This document shows, piece after piece, positions 36,798 to 49,298 of a DNA stretch of 64,000 nt. Every line of letters begins with the position of its first letter. The first letter of the stretch is position 1. Under the pieces are notes generated by a model that saw nothing but the letters and a program-made list of their open reading frames with translations, was not told where the DNA came from and made no database searches. The stretch spans positions 633,334,585 to 633,398,584 of the forward strand of contig OX422210.1 of NCBI GenBank assembly GCA_949130495.1. Reading direction: 5' to 3'. Origin of the DNA: Sambucus nigra. Taxonomy: Eukaryota; Streptophyta; Magnoliopsida; Dipsacales; Adoxaceae. Position numbers and translations under genes: made by a program.

Positions 36798-37400
36798 TAT
36801 TTTGAAGAGGCGTAATCTTTGGAAGAATTTTTGGAGTGACGGAATATGTCCCTCACTATCCTTGGACTTGATAATCATATTATCCATGTTGACCTCTATT
36901 TCTTTATGTATAAGGTTGTGTGGGATGGCTGTGGCTTCTTTGTGGTAAGTTCCACCGACATTTTTGAGACCGAGGGGCAGAACTATATAACAGTATGTCC
37001 CTTAGGGGGTAATGAACCCAGTTATCCAGTTTTCTCCTGATGGGCATGGAGCATTTTTATATGGTTGTAGCATGCGAATCCGTTTATAAAGGATTTGAGT
37101 GCATTTCTGGCTAACCTATCTACCACTCGGATGAAAGTAACTATGATTCATTTTTCCACTTCCTCCTTGATTTTTAAGGATCATTCGGGTATGAGCTTGC
37201 GGAGCCTATGCTTTATGGTGTTGGCATCAGGGATAGTGGGTATCTCATGCATGACGATAGTGGGGTCTATTATAGGCATGTCAACATATGACCAAGCGAA
37301 TATATATACAAAGCTGGCAGGGAGCTTGCTAAGATTTTCTTATTTGTTCTCATATAGGTAGGACTATATTTGTAGCTGTTTCAGGTTTTGGAGAGTTCCC
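36798..37400 (-). pseudogene. RT palm remnant of element 2, with internal deletion
   Basis: Right to left: FVYIFAWSYVDMPIIDP (protease-RT linker), KHRLRKLIPEWSLKIKEEV, then FIRVVDRLARNALKSFINGF, PKGTYCYIVLPLGLKN, GGTYHKEA and NMDNMIIKSK. Comparison with the usual order shows that the stretch holding the YRDLN motif is missing between FIRV and VDRL. The first catalytic Asp (SFxDGF) is Asn here and the YxDD box reads NMDN, so no catalytic aspartate pair is left. This piece joins 32096-32875 across the inserted element. Confidence 0.75.
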
Positions 37401-39290
37401 AAGTTTATGGTTATTGTGTCATCCTCGTTGAGAGACATGCATTTATTTTGACTTTGGTTAAGTTTTTGTAAGTGTTTTTAGTATTTTAGGTCTGTGGGGT
37501 TATCACTAATAAGTGTGAATTCTAATCCATCACTAGATTCATAATCATCGCATGTAACACACATAGACAAATACTAAAAATCACTGTTTATTATGCCATC
37601 AAAGGGAGGAAGGATAACATCGATAATAGCAAAAAAGTCTTCTTTATAAAGGGATACATTAGGAGGGGGATAAGGGGGATTTTTAGCTAACAAGACATAC
37701 TCAAAGGGCCTCCATATGATGGGCATAGCGATGCATCCAGTAGAGGTCCAATTTTAAGTACTGGAATTCCTTTGATGTTGGTGATGAGCTCTGCAGAGCT
37801 ACTTTTGGAGGGACCTTCAATATCTTTGTAACTTTGGTACTGACTACAGGTTATGACAAGCAGTGTTTCTTGATTTAGGCCCTCTTTACCATAGGGATGA
37901 CCTTTGGAATTCTAATCAAGACTATGACAGGGTCTCTATAAGGGAGTGCCTTAGAGAGGGATTTTAGTAAGAGCTAGTGACTTTCCTCATTCCACTGATA
38001 ATCCATGGGGGTTTGTTTGTCATGTCTTGAGGCTCGATCGAAGGTGGTGTTTCAGATGGGAGGGTTGTAGATTCCAGCACACGTAGGTAAAAGTTGATCT
38101 CAGGGATGCTGACCAGTCGTCCTTTCTCTATAGTAGTGCATTGGGTGGCCGAAGCGATGTACCAAAAGTTGAAGCATTCAACGGGGTTTTAGTCTGTGGA
38201 TCTCAATATGGCTATTAGAGTGGTCGCATCAGGAAATAGAGTGGGTAATCCCCAATCAGTTATTGACTTGGTGATCCCTCTGTCTTTTGCAACGACCTAT
38301 GATACGTTGATTTCGTCCTGATTAACTTTATGGATTTTCCCATAGTCCACGTATAACCCTTCATCGTAGAGGAAATCCCTTTTGGGTCATGATAAGGGAA
38401 ATCCTCTCTCTGGAGATGAAAGTATCTATTACACCCTTTATGGGGGTCTTTGAGGTTACTAGTTATGGCTTTGCCATTAGGGATGTACCCAAGATCGACT
38501 ATTTCCTTATGTGTAGTAGTGGTGACAACTTCGAGGGTTCCCTGTTTATTCTTTCTAAGTTCGAAGCCGGACACGTATCCCATCTTTTGGATGATTCAGG
38601 TGGCTATATTGTAAATAATCGACTCCTCCTCTATCATGTGAGTGAGTTGGATGACCTGAAATCTATTGAGTGAGATATCGTTGCTGTTGTGATGGGTGTC
38701 TAGGAGAGGGATATTGCTAGTATTGGTTACAGTGGCCCAATCGTCGTTCCCTTGGATAGTGATGACCTTAGTGTCGAATGAGAATCTGATCTTTATGTGA
38801 AGTTATGAGGGTAATGCCCCATTGGATGTATTTAGGCTTTCCTGAGTAAGAGGTTAAAATTGTTCGAAACCTTGGGTACTTGAAATTCGACATCGCATTT
38901 GATAGGTCCTATTACGAGAGTGAGAGTGATGGCCCCGAGGACTTCTCGATGAGTGTTATCATAGGCCCATATGCCCTTGGAAGATGGTGTAAATTCTAAG
39001 GTGGTGTATCCTAAATCGATAACAGTGCATAGGGGGCATACGTTGATGGTTGAACCATTGTCTACTAGTACTAGGGGTACAATCGCTCCGCTGGCCTCAC
39101 TAGTAATGTGTAACACAAATCGATGATTACAGCCTTGCGTAAGAAGGTCTTTATTAGATAAACTGATGTGCTTTTTCATAATGTGAAACCTATGGTGATA
39201 TACATCTCGATTGGGGTTAGATTCATAGGCAAGGATGTTGGGCCGATGATAGGCGGTATTGGCTTTAGGGCCATGAGTTCTTTCCAATCT
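37401..39290 (-). pseudogene. Aspartic protease and linker remnant of element 2
   Basis: Open from 39287 to 38832: VLVDNGSTINVCPL is the protease active site (D-N-G in place of D-T/S-G, usual in this plant gypsy group), followed by EVLGAITLTLVIGPI and EFQVPKVSNNFNLLL, the flap and ILG-like end. Further left, after stops, SSLHIKIRF and a 107-codon open piece (38583-38260, GYVSGFELRKNKQGT) fit the protease-RT linker. 37401-38240 is decayed linker with no clear frame. No gag remnant was recognised right of 39290. Confidence 0.75.
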
Positions 39291-39419
39291 AAGGTGGGGG
39301 TTTATTTTGAGATATTTGGAGCTTCATTCGGGGTCTTCTAGAGGGCTCGAGACATGGAGTTGTCTATCCATCATATAACTACGTCTGAGTTTAGAGTTAT
39401 GACTTGGTCAAAAGGATTT

Positions 39420-41613
39420 TTATGATGTTTGCAAAGGTTTCATCCACACTATTTTAAATCCATCTTATGTTATTGCTAAGGTAAGTTACTAATCTAGTTT
39501 CATTCTTTTATATATATGAATGTTAATTTCCACCTGAATATAGGTTTTAAATCTAAAATTGAGTAAAAGTCCCCATGATTTGTAATTTCTCATTATGCTC
39601 CTCTTTTTATGTTATAAATTGATTGGACTCATGTGGTTTAGGTTGGATTTAGATTAAACTTAATTGTGAATTGGTGAAATTTAACTATTTGTGGTTATAC
39701 TTGCATAGTAGGTTTTTGATTTTGATTAAGGGCCTTATGTTGATTTGGACATACTAATTCTAAATTGAGCCCTAATTGGAATTTCATTATTATTGAAAAT
39801 GGGTATGCTCTACCGGGTTGTACCTTTAGGTATAGACATATAATTAACATGATTCAAGGCATACTATTTAATAATTGAAGATTAATTTTATTTAAAAACT
39901 TAGAAATGAAGAATACTCCCTGATTGTAATATTGCATGTTGTTTAGAATACCTTGATATAACTAATTGATGATAAATTCGGTATCGAATTATAAAGTATT
40001 ATAAGTAGTATTGGACCTTGATTATTCATTTAAATTGTTCGAATTAAAATAGTTGTGTAGTTGGATTAGAAGGAGTAAGGGAACATGTTTTTGGCATACG
40101 ATGAGTTTGTTGTTGATGTGGGTTTGTGGTGGGTTGTTGTTGATTTGGAGGTTGTGTTATTAATATGTTAGACTTTAATAAATTCACCTTAATAATTCCA
40201 TTACTATTTCTATTATCTCAATACCCTATCTAGACATAAGTGTATTGGGAGCAAGGGGGTTCCTTTTTATCTCATTTATAAGACGTCCCATTCATAAAGT
40301 ATATAGATGAGTATGGAAGGGGTTTTGGAATCTTTTAATTAATTTATCTATTTTAATAGCGAATCTTAATCTTGAGAAATTTCATGTTAGTTATATTACC
40401 ATATGTAGTTTGAGAAATACCTTAGGAGATAATCAAATGATATAACTCGTGAGCTTAAGGCTAGATTCATATGGTAAGATGGATGGGTGAATGGAATAAA
40501 ATGATATTATGATTTGAGTAAAAAGTTAAATAAGAAAGGTGGTGAGATATTTAATAACGATGACAATGATGAATTAAAATAAGTAAATTTGTACGGTTAT
40601 GTGTGTGTTTCGATAAATAACATACTTACTTGTTTTGTGCGAAGGGAGAGCGGTCTTATTTATGTGCCACACTTGTTGTTCTGACCATGCTATTGAAAGG
40701 TAGTGTCCAGTTTGTGTGACAAGATCCTATTTGTGCATCACCTGAGTTGTTTATTGTTATAACCACGCTAGATAATGGAGGAATGCGGTTTGTGTGATGG
40801 GATTTATGTGCGCATCACACAACTTGTTTATTTTTTTGACCACTCTAGAGAATAGTGGTGTCCAATTTTGTGTGAGAATATTTGTTTTTTCTTACCGCAT
40901 GGTCCTAAGATGGTTGAGGAGAAGGGAAGCATGGAGATTGAGTTTAATTATTAAAAGGGTAATTGATTATTGAAACTAATGTTGTAATTGATATGGGTTG
41001 TGAGGTTCCATGGTATATGGTTGGTTATCGTAGAAGGTTAGATAAGGATGGACTTATCATTTGTATATATAACCGCTTTTGAGTTACGTAGCTTTGATAA
41101 CTTGTTAGGTTTTGACTCGTTTATATTCGTGGAAACATTTTAGTTGCTAGGGTTGGACCTCCCAATTAGTTTTCATTCAGCTAACACGAACCATTCCTCA
41201 CCTTTATCCCAATTATTATCTTTAGGAGATCAAATGTAGGTCTATCTCAATAATTTACTATCTTTCATTCAACTTTATGAGTTTAGATACTTCGGTTCGC
41301 ATGTATATGAAGATAAATTTATTGGAATATGTCATTATGTTCTAGTTGGGTTAATATTTTATAGTGTGACCTTGTCGTTGATTTGTTCATTTTAGACTTG
41401 TTATGGTTATAGAGATATTCTCATATTGTTTTAGTTGGTGATGCATCTAAGAGTTGTCATTTGAGGTTTTTCATATCGTATCTATATGATGTCTTATTGT
41501 TTCATTTAATGTTTTACATGCTAAGAATGATATCATACATTGTTTTGACAAATTTTATATTTTAATATTAGGACGTGAGCAGCCGTAGTGTTAAAATATA
41601 CAGGTTGTTACAA
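39420..41613 (+). repeat. Old chromovirus-type LTR fragment (probable)
   Basis: No coding. The right end reads AGGTTGTTACA, like the CA ends of the chromovirus LTRs here, and the interior resembles the middle of those LTRs (aligned only loosely). It contains a three-copy repeat at 40658-40890. The 5' LTR start is missing. Confidence 0.35.
40658..40890. repeat. Three diverged tandem units, about 71-76 bp
   Basis: Units share TGTGCRCAYCAC...TTGTT...GACCAYGCTA...GTGTCCA...TTTGTGTGA. Unit starts are near 40661, 40731 and 40807. Confidence 0.65.
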
Positions 41614-41638
41614 AATGTCTCTTGAGTTAACCTTATCC

Positions 41639-41692
41639 CCTATATATATATGTGTGTGTGTGTGTGTGTATGAGAGAGACAGAGTGTGTGTA
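41639..41692. repeat. Compound (TA)n(TG)n(AG)n microsatellite
   Basis: TATATATATA, then TGTGTGTGTG, then GAGAGA-rich runs. The following 41693-42051 is AT-rich with nothing recognised. Confidence 0.85.
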
Positions 41693-42051
41693 ACTATCTA
41701 GAATCAAAACACTTATATCCTAACCATAACTCTCTCAAAAGCCTTTAGGTCATCACTTAAATTTTCAAATAATATCCCCCAAAAAACAATCTATCCCATG
41801 CAAAAACTTAATCGGTTAGCCTTTAGGACCCGATCAATCGACCCCTAATATATTCATATCATAATGTTTAATCTTAGCATGTGGATAATCATTCTATAAC
41901 ATTCATCCAGTTAATCTAAACAGGTCTAAACCTTAAACAATGAATAAATCTAGTTCTTCAATATTATAATGAGATTTCAACGCTAACATATAATTAAACC
42001 TAACTTAGATTATAATCAACATTATGTCATAAATAAGTTACTAGTAATATG

Positions 42052-43133
42052 TGTAATATCCTACATATTTATATTTATTTTTAATTATTATTACTCATAT
42101 GCATGGTAATTGTGTGTGAATGGTAATTGTGTGATTTATTGTGATATTGATTGCATATTGTAATTGAATTCAATTAGAGAAATTCAATTACACGTGAATA
42201 CCTCCTAAATCAATAATAGTGTTGTGATTCATTTCATACTACGAGTATGTAACCTTAGATTAAGGTATAGAGATTCTAAAGGCCCAAAATATTGTTATGG
42301 TTTGGGCCCCAGGGTTAGGTAATTATTTTAGCTAAGTTTTAGGAGCATATGAGTAGTGTTATGGGCTTATTTGGGGGTTCAAAATTAGGCGCAAATGAGA
42401 GCCACAAAAACTAGGGGATTTAAATAGGCGTGACCCTCGTGATTAACATAACCAAAAAAAAGACCAGAACCTCGTCGTATAGGAGATAATTAGAGACCAA
42501 GAAATTCAACAAGAGATCCAACCAAGATTCATGCAAATATTAACTATCTTTCTTACATATTACTTGTAACTTATTTATTCTTGATTTTTTATGATCATCT
42601 AAGATATCATGAAATTTATATTTATTTATTGTTTTCTGATTATACATGTTTAGATTCTATGTAGGAATGCTATAGAATGACGATTCACATGATTAGGTTG
42701 AGGTTTATGATTTGAACATGTTATTTTAATGATTAAATTAGTAATTAAGTTGAAATCATATGAAGATCATGATTATAATAATGAATATGTGTAAGGATAT
42801 ATTTTATAGACACCCTTTTGTTTGTCTTTATTTCGGATTGACAAAGCATAAAAATGTAGGTCTAGGTGTGTATTTATGTTTTGAAGATGTTGGGTGCCTA
42901 CCTACACTAACTTACTATACTATGCCATTGCATTAATGCACATGTATTGAGGTATTGGTAAGTTTCGTAAGTTGTGATTTTGGTTTATGTTGTGTATTCA
43001 CTTGATTTGGTTTGACATGAATTGTTCGAAGTGATGAATAGCATTTTTTGGTTTTTTGGGAAGTTTTTAAGTTAGAAAAAATAGTTTTTGAAAACGTTAA
43101 GGGTATTATTGAAAAATCTAGTTTTATAATTTT
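42052..43133 (+). repeat. Old chromovirus-type LTR fragment, first of a pair
   Basis: Starts TGTAATATCCTACATATTTAT, close to the TGTAATACCCCGTATTTTC start of the young LTRs. Shares with the next fragment a TGGGCCCCAGGGTTAGG block (about 42303), a TAAGTTTT block and a TACTTGTAA block. No coding. Confidence 0.45.
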
Positions 43134-44275
43134 TTAACACCTCATATTTTACTGGGTATTATTTATTTTTAAATTGGGAATAATTGGTTAAATGCGACTA
43201 ACTAATAATTGTGCGAGATGATAATAATAAATGCATAATTTATGTGACATTTAAATTTGCATTTTACGTGAGATTTGGATTGCATGTTCTAAATTAATCA
43301 ATCAGTGGAATTAATTATATGTTCAGTTACTCATAAAAGAATTAACTCATGTATTTTATTCAACGTTGTGTGATATTACCATTTGGCACTGACTCTAGTG
43401 TGGTACAGAGGCCCGAATATGTATTTTTACTATTCTGGATTGGGCCCCAGGGGTAGGTATACCTTGAAACTAAGTTTTGATTTAGTCTGGATAGAATTTT
43501 AGGCTCATATGGGGTAACAGGATTAGGCCTTTTGTAGACCCGAGGGATTAAGGGTATAAAAGTGTCATTAAACCTCATTAATTAATTACTTTAAACCTAA
43601 AAACAAACCCTACAAGCAAAATTCATTTAGGAGAGCCAATGAGGGCTTTTTGGAAGAACTAGGATATCACAAGAGGGAGAATCAATCTAGCAACTTCAAC
43701 CTTCATTAATAGACAATAAATATTTTTCTCTATCACGGTACTACTTGTAATTTGTTTATGTTATGATTGTTGTTAAGAATCAATGGGATTAAAATCATGA
43801 TATGAATCTTATCTAATGCTTAATCAAGTTTTGTATTAGGCTAATGAGGATTAAGGTTTTAGACGTGTTTAATCCGGTATGAATATGATATAAATCTGTA
43901 CAATGATGAAAACCTATTACTTATGTAATTAATCTACTATGAAATGTATGGAGTTAATATTTGAATATGATTCATGTATGTATATGATATTTTGAGAATG
44001 AAGATACATAATAACGGTGAAACTCGAATTTGATAATGATCCATAATTTAGACATGTTAAAAATTAAGTTTCTGAATATTATTCGTGTTAGATTTGACCT
44101 TATTATGTGAGGATATGATTTAGGAACCTTTATAAAATATTGGTAGTGTTTTGGAGGTTTCGTGAGCGTTAATGGTGGACTAGGTTTCAATATAAAGTTA
44201 ATTGGATTTAAAGTGACAAGTTGTAGAAAAGTTTGGAAGGCAGGATAGACCCCCACCATAGTGGGGTTTCGACCC
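43134..44275 (+). repeat. Old chromovirus-type LTR fragment, second of a pair
   Basis: Start AACACCTCATATTTTACTGGG is a diverged version of the same LTR start. TGGGCCCCAGGGGTAGG lies near 43443. The two fragments are head-to-tail, so they may be one duplicated LTR or two insertions. Confidence 0.4.
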
Positions 44276-44423
44276 TTTATAGGCCCCTTAAGGGATGCTA
44301 TAGAGACTGTCCCTCCATGCTAAGATGGTGGGGTTTGGCAGGCACACAACCATATATATATATATAGGCAGTTTTAGGGATATACACAATTTGGGATTTA
44401 GGCTAGTAAACCCACGTTTATTA

Positions 44424-45018
44424 GTGTAGGTAATATCAAACACATAATAATTGCACTGTTATGGTTCAATCCAAAGCGTGCAATATGAAAAGAACACACA
44501 AATTTACGTGGTTTGTCAGATTGGCCTGCTATGTGCACGAGGAATGGAGGAAAGGTAATTATTAATGGAGAAAAAAAAAGACAACTGGAGTGATCGAGTT
44601 TCTAGCTGAGAGTCCAAGTCACGATTACAAGAGTATGATTAATCATACCCCAAAATATTGAGGCCATCACTATTTATAGATAAAAGTGTCCTATAGTTCT
44701 AGATCTACCTTATGACAAGTGGCTATCAACTTTTATCTTATCTTTGAATTAGTAGAATGATAATAGGCTTGTATTCGTCTATATCGAATCATCATCTTTC
44801 TTAAGTCTCCACTAATGGGTCCTTGATCATCGGATGATTACATCACGTTGATCTCTCAATTCCAGGTGTCATGCCACATGGCATATTCGATTAAGAGTCC
44901 TTCTAATTTTCCTCAGAAATAGGGAGGTCAGTCTTTAGCCTGACTATTCTAATCTTGCTTTATTGATTGCACATGTGTTGGTGTAGGTTTCCTCAAACAT
45001 CATTTATTAACTGACACA
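44424..45018 (-). repeat. 3' LTR of Tat-like element 3 (probable)
   Basis: About 595 bp. It has the landmark of the Tat copy 1 LTR: a GTGGTTTGTCAGATTGGCCT block (about 44509) matching GTGGTTCAGCCAATTTGGCCT at 50-70, and a TATA-like TATTTATAGATAAA near 44671. At the right edge the minus strand reads TGTCAGTTAATAAATG, preceded by the purine-rich CCCAGGTGGGAGG, a likely polypurine tract. Left edge approximate. Confidence 0.5.
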
Positions 45019-45119
45019 CCTCCCACCTGGGTTTAGTGGGAGCGTAATTATTGCAAATTATGTAGGTATTACCTATTGTTATGGTAATGTGCGCTACATA
45101 TTTTGTTCCCTATGCATTC

Positions 45120-46321
45120 ATAGCGTATGTAACGCGTGACTTGGGGAAACTGAAATGAAGCTCCTTGCCCAAGAAAGCCATCACTTCAACTCCTTTTTAG
45201 CAAAAAAGGGCATAAGGGTTTTAATCACCCTTATACATTCTTTACTAAAACATTCAAAGGTACACTCCTAAGTTTAATTTTTGCTCTTTAGAGTTTGAAC
45301 TTTAGACGTTCAAGTTTTCTTTGTCTTCATCTCCTTCTCTTTTACCATTTATCACAACCATGTTTATGCACTTGAGAAAGTGCGAAGTGATCTCAAGTTT
45401 ATTTTTGAGGCATTTCATAGTAAATATCTCATCTCTGAAAATTTCAATAAAGACCTTGACAGATGATGAGGATGTCTATGATATCAATGGTAGGGTCACC
45501 TTTATGACTGTTACGATAATGGTCGGGGAAGTCTTTTTCCTCCTTCATCCATTACTAGTGGAAGTATTATGTTTCTATGGAATACTTCCAATCCAAGCAA
45601 ACAAAATCTTATTTCGTATTGTAATAGGTACAATAGCTATTAACTAGATCTATGGGACTAATCTGGGCTTAAATGAAATCAGGTATTGCTATGACCTAAT
45701 AACTTCTTTTGGGTCCAACACATAGCATTTCCAATCTAGAAAAAGTCCCGTAATTTGGTTACTTGTCTACCTAGATAACAAAAAGACACCGATAAGTATA
45801 TCTTTGTGTTTTCTGCTCTATTATATGGTGAAAATTACATAGGTATTCCTATGTTGTCTAGACCGGATCTCCTGGTAGGTCATCCACTATTTATATCGCA
45901 TTTTTCTTGAATTTGGCCATTTCTTTTATCAATTGTCCCTTTTCTTGTGTTATGATCATTCTTGTAAGAAGAAACAAAAAGTTCAAGACGTCAACTTGGT
46001 TGAATTAAAGAAAATTTGGGCTAGGAAAACACCGACTGGAGTCAGACTCCATTGGAGAGATTCTTATGTCCTTCTTAACTACAAACTCATAATTTCCTTA
46101 ACTAAGAATTCTTTAGCAATACCTGAAGTCACTACTGTTGACTAATCAGTGGTCGGTGGTTCATCAATTATGACATCCACCCATATTCCCAACTAAGCTG
46201 CCAGAGGGGCGTACGCAAGTGACACCCTATTTCCCACCTAAGTCATTACTAATAGTGAGGGCAACCAAGCGAAAAAAGAGGAAAATCTTTTCTTTAATGA
46301 TTTCACTTTGATCTTCTCATA
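45120..46321 (+). pseudogene. Antisense gene of Tat-like element 3, first half (PF04195-like, decayed)
   Basis: The open stretch 45321-45647 contains FLLHPLLVEVLCFYGILP followed by QAN and FRIVIGTIA, the same pattern as LPLHP...LGVAPSQL...NSWR in the antisense gene of Tat copy 1. This is the core of the Transposase_28 family. After 45647 the reading continues only through many stops; a second open piece at 45933-46145 (KKKQKVQDVNLVELKKIW) may be a later part. It is cut at 46326 by the compound element and resumes near 58506. Function of the family is unknown. Confidence 0.6.
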
Positions 46322-46326
46322 CAAAG

Positions 46327-49284
46327 TGTAATACCCCGTATTTTCTGTGATATTTATTTTGGGGATTAATTGAATTAAATGTGTATTAATTTGGAAATTA
46401 ATCCGGATAAAAATATTAACGAGATGTGAGTTAGTATTTGATTATAATGTGTATATATGGAAATATATGAATATTGGAAATATTGAAATTGTCATGAGAT
46501 TTAAATACGGCAATTTGGGAATTTTGTTGAGACGCGTGTGACCGCCGCGTCATGGTATAATATTATTATATTTAAAAAGTAAATTTTAGTTCCATTAACC
46601 GTATGGTCGTTTTGAGTGCGCCAACGCGTCCGGAAGGGTCGAGATAGTCAGAAAACACTAGCCGGGGGTTTAGGTTGGGTCCCGGGGTATTTTTAGGCCA
46701 TACCGGCAACATAAAGGGTATTTTGGTAATTTTGTATTTTTGGGAATTTAAAAGTGACGAAAATTAGAAATAGAAATCTGACTTAATCTCCATCCACTAA
46801 ATGCACTAACTACACTAAGGGACTATATGGGCTACGGGAGAAGTTAAGATATAATCTCAACTTACCAAAAACCACCCACACCTCCATTGTCATCATCCTT
46901 AGAGAAACTTGTAGAGAGAGAGAGAAGGAAGAGAATTCTGCAGAAAGAGAGAGAAAGGACAGATTCAACCTTCAAATTCAACATCAAATTCAGAGAAAGA
47001 TTAAGGCAAGTGGGTTAAATTCATTTGATTCAAGCTATGCTTTTCCATGTTTAGGAATTTTCGAAATTGATCTTGGAAGATGATTTAGACCCATAAATTG
47101 GAAGTTAAAAGCCATGAATCATGTTAGGAATTGCATGTAGTAATATTCTGGACGAATTATATGTTCTAAACAGAACCATTGATGATCTAAAAATGGAGTT
47201 TAGAAGAAGTTTATTGATGTTCTTGAATGAAGAAGAAACCTGGAAATTTTGATGAATTTTGATCTAAACAAAGCCTTTAAATGATGAATTATGGGATTTA
47301 GAATGTTAATACTGTTGTAGGATGATAGTATGATGATATTGTAACCTTGTCTTAGAGTTTCATGCTTGTAAATGGTGTTTTGGGACGAATTGGTAACTGC
47401 AAAACGAAGCAGTCCGTAACCATACCTGGTGCGTTCGATCGATCGATGTTCTTCAGTCGATCGATCGACCATCATCGATCAATCGAAGGTAAAGGTCGAT
47501 CGATCGACCTTCCCAGAATGAGTAAAGTTTTTCCTTAATTAAATTTTAATGTTGTTAACCATTGGATGATATTATTGGAGACCTTATGAATACCCTTAAC
47601 CTTAAGGAAGACCAGTAGGCATGATTATGAGATTGGACCTTAATTGGAATTCAATTTGAGGAATTATTCTAAATTAATGAAATTCGATAAGTGAGATAAT
47701 ATTTGGGTTAATAGTGTAAATTTGAATAATTTGATGAAATAAGGTTTGGGGCAGAAGTAAAGACCTTAGGTGTAAAGATGTTATATGTGGGAATAATAGG
47801 AACTTAATAGTCTATTTGAGATAGGTTTTAAGTTTAAGAAACTACGACGTGAGACGTGTCGACAATTTAATTTCTATATTATCGGGATACTTGAAATATA
47901 TGAATTTGGAATAATGGTATAATGATGTAGAGTATACCTTTATTAATATCGAGATATCTAAGATGTGTGAATGCTTAGTATATAATTTTATGTGTATGAC
48001 ATACCTACCATACTTGCTATCACGGGAGGTTTACGTTAGCTTAGGGCCTTCTTATCCTTGTGTTGCCCGGATTTAGATTGGTTACCTCGATGAACATAGG
48101 TCATAGAAGGACTTATTGGGATGTTAATAAGTTTGTTGATCATGGGAGCGCAGGTATGTGCGTGACCCATGTGATGGTGACTGTGTTCGCCTCCACTATG
48201 TGTGATGTTGTTATCTGAACGATTCCTGAGAGATTTGGAATGCGTGATCCTTATGTACGTGATGTACCGGGATGGATAGCAGAGTATGTGTGCACCGCAG
48301 CTTAGCCTTTGGGTGCTTGTATTGTATATTTATGATGTGAAAATATACGGTTAAATGAGAAGGAATTTACTATGTTAAATTGTGAGTATAGTTATGGTAA
48401 TGTTATGAAAAGATAAAAAGGGAACTTTTATCAATAAATGGTTTTGTTAATAATTGGGAATCCGAGAATTAAAGTAGAACTCTCTATTTAATTGTTAAGG
48501 TTGGAAATTAAGCGTGAACCGAGTAGAAGTGTTAGAAACTCTTTAGAGTTAGATAGTTATGAGATAACACATGAATGGGTACAGGAACGTTAGGAGTGCA
48601 CAGTTAGACGAGAGGTGAGTATCTCATGTGAGAGCACGTCCTAACATGTATTTTGCATATACTGTTTTAAATGTCTTTAAAGCACTTGCAGGTTTTTTTA
48701 AAATATCTCCACATTCGGGCTCTGACCCGTTTGCTTTCAAATCTATTTTTGTAAAACCATTTTAGGTGCCCAGCCACAAGGACACCATGCATAGGATTCT
48801 CACTCAGATGACGAGCTGTAGCTGCTTGTGGAAGCTACAGGGATTTGCTTTTAGACGCTTACATCATTTGGATTCCATACTCAGTATTCCTCAGTTGTAG
48901 GGCATGTTACCCAAATTCTATTAGAGGCATTTCCGTTTCAGTTTTTCAGACTTTGGCATGTAGTGATTCAGTATTCAGTATTTCGTTACTTATTTCAGTT
49001 GTGGGATTTGTTGTGAGGAGTTTTTCCTCCAGATTTATTCATATCATGTGTTGGTTATTCTATTATTTCGTTATGGTGAATGGTGATATTATTCTTGCTT
49101 TAAATCTTTTACTGCATGTTAATCAGGCTTTAATTAAAATTTGGCAACTTACTTTTTAAATACTAGGTGGTTAGTAATAATAAAATGTTTTCGACAGTGA
49201 TGCTATTAACTGAGCCAACTTGGCGTTTTGATTTAATTTAATAAAGGAGTAGCTACCCGGTATTTAATTAGTCGGGGTGTCACA
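46327..49284 (+). repeat. LTR 1 of LARD-like B (2,958 bp)
   Basis: Starts TGTAATACCCCGTATTTTC and ends GGGGTGTCACA, next to an initiator-Met primer site. A 104-codon open stretch (48845-49159) recurs in all three LTR copies but has no sign of being a gene. Confidence 0.96.
47434..47509. other. TCGATCGA palindrome cluster in the LTR
   Basis: Four blocks of TCGATCGATCGA-type sequence within 76 bases. Same place in LTR 2: 54455-54530. Related clusters are at 21961-22000 and 28901-28940 (LARD-like A LTRs) and 62911-62943 (last LTR). Confidence 0.9.
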
Positions 49285-49286
49285 GG

Positions 49287-49298
49287 TGGTATCAGAGC
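49287..49298 (+). promoter_or_regulatory. Primer binding site (initiator Met tRNA), first copy
   Basis: TGGTATCAGAGC two bases after LTR 1. A second copy at 56307-56318 follows LTR 2. Confidence 0.93.

Noticed and set aside
48845..49159. 104-codon open stretch repeated identically at 55866 and 58028
   Set aside because: It recurs only because it lies in the LTR, which is present three times. There is no coding signature or upstream gene structure.
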